8,884 bases of DNA, taken from Bacteroidota bacterium. Lineage in GTDB: Bacteria; Bacteroidota; Bacteroidia; Chitinophagales; LD1. The notes under the pieces are model-generated. The model was not told where the DNA came from, did not search any database, and saw only the letters and a program-made list of their open reading frames with translations. The first letter of the stretch is position 1, and each line of letters starts with the position of its first letter. Shown here piece by piece: positions 7,668 through 8,884 of this stretch. Location of the stretch: assembly GCA_018267435.1 (NCBI GenBank), contig JAFDYM010000421.1:1-8884 (forward strand), given 5' to 3'. Made by a program: the position numbers and the translations under genes.

Positions 7668-8132
7668 TTAATGCGGCAGTTTATCCTTCAGTAAGCCGTA
7701 AGTATAGGTGCCAAGTAGCGCACTGAAAATGGCTATAACAAATACAAAGAAGCCATTACCTACCAATGCATACAATGGGCCAGGGCAAGCGCCCGTTAAG
7801 GCCCATCCGAAGCCGAACATAAGACCGCCGATAATGTTACCCTTGTTGAATGGGCGGGTATCGAACACTACATCCTCGCCGCTGATGGTTTTAATCTTAA
7901 ACTTCTTGATAAGCAAGGTGCTGATAGTGGCTACTACTACCGCCGTACCTATTACACCATACATGTGGAACGACTGCAGGCGGAACATTTCCTGTATGCG
8001 GAACCACGATATGATTTCGGACTTAGTAAATACTATACCCATCAAAACGCCTACCGCCAAGTATTTCAAATTGCCGATAAAGCCCTCGCTCGTGGCTTGG
8101 TTATTTTTTCCTTCTTCTACTATATTTTCCAT
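7668..8132 (-). CDS. YeeE/YedE-family half-transporter (DUF6691 type), second gene of the sulfur transporter pair
   Basis: A 154-residue integral inner-membrane protein with about four hydrophobic segments (roughly 22-37, 56-75, 99-113, 127-147) and a short soluble N-terminus. The signature is GGLMFGFGWALTGACPGPLY (102-121); Cys116 in the GACPG turn corresponds to one of the conserved cysteines that line the conduction path in YeeE/TsuA thiosulfate transporters. Full-length YeeE is about 350 residues, and here it is split into two genes as in the Serratia PmpA/PmpB pair. The partner half lies upstream in the same orientation with an 80-base gap. The substrate is therefore inferred to be thiosulfate or a related sulfane-sulfur compound. 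ATG at 8132 is the only start that precedes the first membrane segment with a plausible N-terminus. The transcript ends at the shared terminator near 7640. Confidence 0.9.
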   Translation of the reverse strand: MENIVEEGKNNQATSEGFIGNLKYLAVGVLMGIVFTKSEIISWFRIQEMFRLQSFHMYGVIGTAVVVATISTLLIKKFKIKTISGEDVVFDTRPFNKGNIIGGLMFGFGWALTGACPGPLYALVGNGFFVFVIAIFSALLGTYTYGLLKDKLPH

Positions 8133-8148
8133 TGTTCAATATTTTATC

Positions 8149-8210
8149 GCCACAAAGGCTCTAAGACACGAAGTTTGAAACAGTTCTTCTTCGCGCTTTC
8201 GCGTTGTGGC
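8149..8210. repeat. Imperfect palindromic intergenic element between the two transporter genes
   Basis: This element fills most of the 80-base spacer. Its ends are a perfect 7+7 inverted repeat, GCCACAA (8149-8155) and TTGTGGC (8204-8210), and a second pair, CGAAG (8169-8173) and CTTCG (8189-8193), lies inside. The arms resemble each other imperfectly in opposite orientation. Read on the minus strand the right arm contains CGC-GAAA-GCG, a possible GNRA-capped hairpin. The left arm (minus strand CTTCGTGTCTTAGAGCC, then TTTGTGGC) resembles short sequences I remember as scattered in intergenic DNA of many bacteria; this is recollection, not a search. No target-site duplication is visible. Confidence 0.5.
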
Positions 8211-8212
8211 TA

Positions 8213-8776
8213 TTATAATTTTAAGATTATAGGCAACAGCAAGTGCGTCATTATAAAGCCGCCTGCCATAAAGCAGATGGTAGCTACTATGCTGGATACC
8301 TGAAAATTGCTGATACCCGTAATGGCATGCCCCGAGGTACAGCCACCCGCATAGCGCGTACCGAAGCCCACTAGAAAGCCACCGACAACTATCATGATAA
8401 AACCGCGTGGTGTAAGCACACTATCTAAGTTGAAAATGTCGGTAGGCACTAGACCTTGGTAATCGGTAACATTAAGGGCCGATAGCTGCGCCTTGGTAGC
8501 TTCGGCTATCTGTATAGGTTCGCCATTGCTTAAAAAGGTAGCGGCCAAGCCAGCGCCCAACACTATGCCTACTATCAGAAAAATGTTCCAGGTTTCCTTC
8601 TTCCAATCGTACTGAAAGTACGGCACCTTGCTTGGCAAGCAGGCTGCGCACAAGTGGCGGAAAGACGACGATATACCGAAGGGCTTATTGCCTAGCAGAT
8701 ATAACAAGGGCACCCCTAAGCCTATTATAGCACCTGCCACGCTCCAGTGCCAAGGCTGCTTTATTAACTCTAACAT
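8213..8776 (-). CDS. YeeE/YedE-family half-transporter (thiosulfate/sulfur transporter), first gene of the pair
   Basis: A 187-residue integral inner-membrane protein with about four to five hydrophobic segments (roughly 11-29, 63-82, 124-140, 157-182). The family signature GFGTRYAGGCTSGHAITG lies at 137-154, with Cys146 in the GGCTSGH motif, the other conserved cysteine motif of YeeE/TsuA sulfur transporters. Together with the downstream 154-residue half it gives the two pseudo-symmetric halves of a full YeeE. A CxxC pair, Cys43-Cys46 (RHLCAACLPSK), sits in the loop after the first membrane segment and could take part in persulfide or thiol chemistry. In the family such proteins move thiosulfate or sulfane sulfur into the cell; direction and substrate here are inferred. 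It is the promoter-proximal gene of the operon: a perfect -7 box is about 20 bases before the ATG at 8776, next to an operator-like inverted repeat. Confidence 0.9.
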   Translation of the reverse strand: MLELIKQPWHWSVAGAIIGLGVPLLYLLGNKPFGISSSFRHLCAACLPSKVPYFQYDWKKETWNIFLIVGIVLGAGLAATFLSNGEPIQIAEATKAQLSALNVTDYQGLVPTDIFNLDSVLTPRGFIMIVVGGFLVGFGTRYAGGCTSGHAITGISNFQVSSIVATICFMAGGFIMTHLLLPIILKL

Positions 8777-8794
8777 AAAACACAGTTTAGGCTA

Positions 8795-8802
8795 CAAAGA
8801 TA
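8795..8802 (-). promoter_or_regulatory. Bacteroidota -7 promoter box of the sulfur transporter operon
   Basis: The minus strand reads TATCTTTG (8802-8795), an exact match to the Bacteroidota -7 consensus TAnnTTTG. It lies 18 bases before the first codon at 8776, which would give a leader of about a dozen bases. The -33 region about 19 bases upstream has no good TTTG, which is common for regulated or activator-dependent promoters. Confidence 0.6.
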
Positions 8803-8806
8803 CGCC

Positions 8807-8831
8807 ATTCTCTACTCAATTAATAGAGAAT
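8807..8831. promoter_or_regulatory. Operator-like 8+8 inverted repeat overlapping the -33 region of the transporter operon
   Basis: ATTCTCTA (8807-8814), 9-base AT-rich spacer, TAGAGAAT (8824-8831), a perfect dyad of 25 bases. It begins only 4 bases upstream of the -7 box and covers the spacer and -33 region, the usual position of a repressor site. ArsR-family persulfide or sulfide sensors control similar operons in other bacteria, so such a regulator is a candidate, but none is encoded in this window. Confidence 0.55.
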
Positions 8832-8857
8832 TAAGGGGCGGTATAGGAGAGTATAGT

Positions 8858-8880
8858 GGGGGGGGGGGGGGGGGGGGGGG
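8858..8880. repeat. Poly-G tract of 23 bases upstream of the transporter operon
   Basis: An uninterrupted run of 23 G lies 81 bases upstream of the 187-residue gene, followed by only TGTT at the window end. Just before it GTATAG occurs twice (8841-8846 and 8851-8856) at a 10-base step. The rest of the window has no comparable homopolymer. It may be a slippage-prone tract or a sequencing or assembly artefact near a contig edge. Confidence 0.9.
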
Positions 8881-8884
8881 TGTT

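Noticed and set aside
7708..8178. 156-codon plus-strand ORF opposite the 154-residue transporter
   Set aside because: Pro/Ile-rich antisense product with no motif; the minus strand encodes an unmistakable YeeE signature.

Overview
The window looks like chromosomal DNA from a free-living member of the Bacteroidota. The evidence is a DUF5686 outer-membrane protein with an N-terminal CarboxypepD_reg-like domain, a pair of half-size YeeE/YedE sulfur transporters, a Bacteroidota-type -7 promoter box (TATCTTTG), weak or absent Shine-Dalgarno sequences, and heavy use of ATA (Ile), GTA (Val) and AGC (Ser) codons throughout. The order Chitinophagales is a guess from general appearance only. There are no tRNA, rRNA, CRISPR or insertion-sequence genes, and no gene-free stretch longer than about 160 bases.

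Region 1 (1-2062) is a small oxidative-stress and DNA-repair neighbourhood. It holds the 3' end of an endonuclease/exonuclease/phosphatase (EEP) family gene, then one base later oxyR, a LysR-type peroxide sensor with both redox cysteines in the E. coli positions. Convergent to it and 5 bases away is an exonuclease III gene. The inferred theme is H2O2 sensing beside repair of oxidised DNA.

Region 2 (2063-6180) has two genes that meet tail to tail with no base between their stop codons. One is a large DUF5686 outer-membrane protein with a TTG start and a signal peptide. The other is an uncharacterised cytoplasmic protein with TPR-like repeats on the minus strand.

Region 3 (6181-7667) starts with a 162-base divergent intergenic region carrying a perfect 7+7 inverted repeat. 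It continues with a lipoprotein predicted to fold as a parallel beta-helix, whose two halves are visibly duplicated, and ends in a strong, probably bidirectional terminator.

Region 4 (7668-8884, minus strand) is a two-gene operon for the two halves of a YeeE/YedE (TsuA/PmpAB-type) thiosulfate or sulfur-compound transporter. Upstream is a perfect -7 box next to an 8+8 inverted repeat that looks like an operator, and then a tract of 23 Gs. Between the two genes lies an 80-base spacer with an imperfect palindromic element resembling dispersed intergenic repeats. I see no clearly new multi-gene system. The most rewarding second looks are the control region and spacer of the transporter operon and the internally duplicated lipoprotein.
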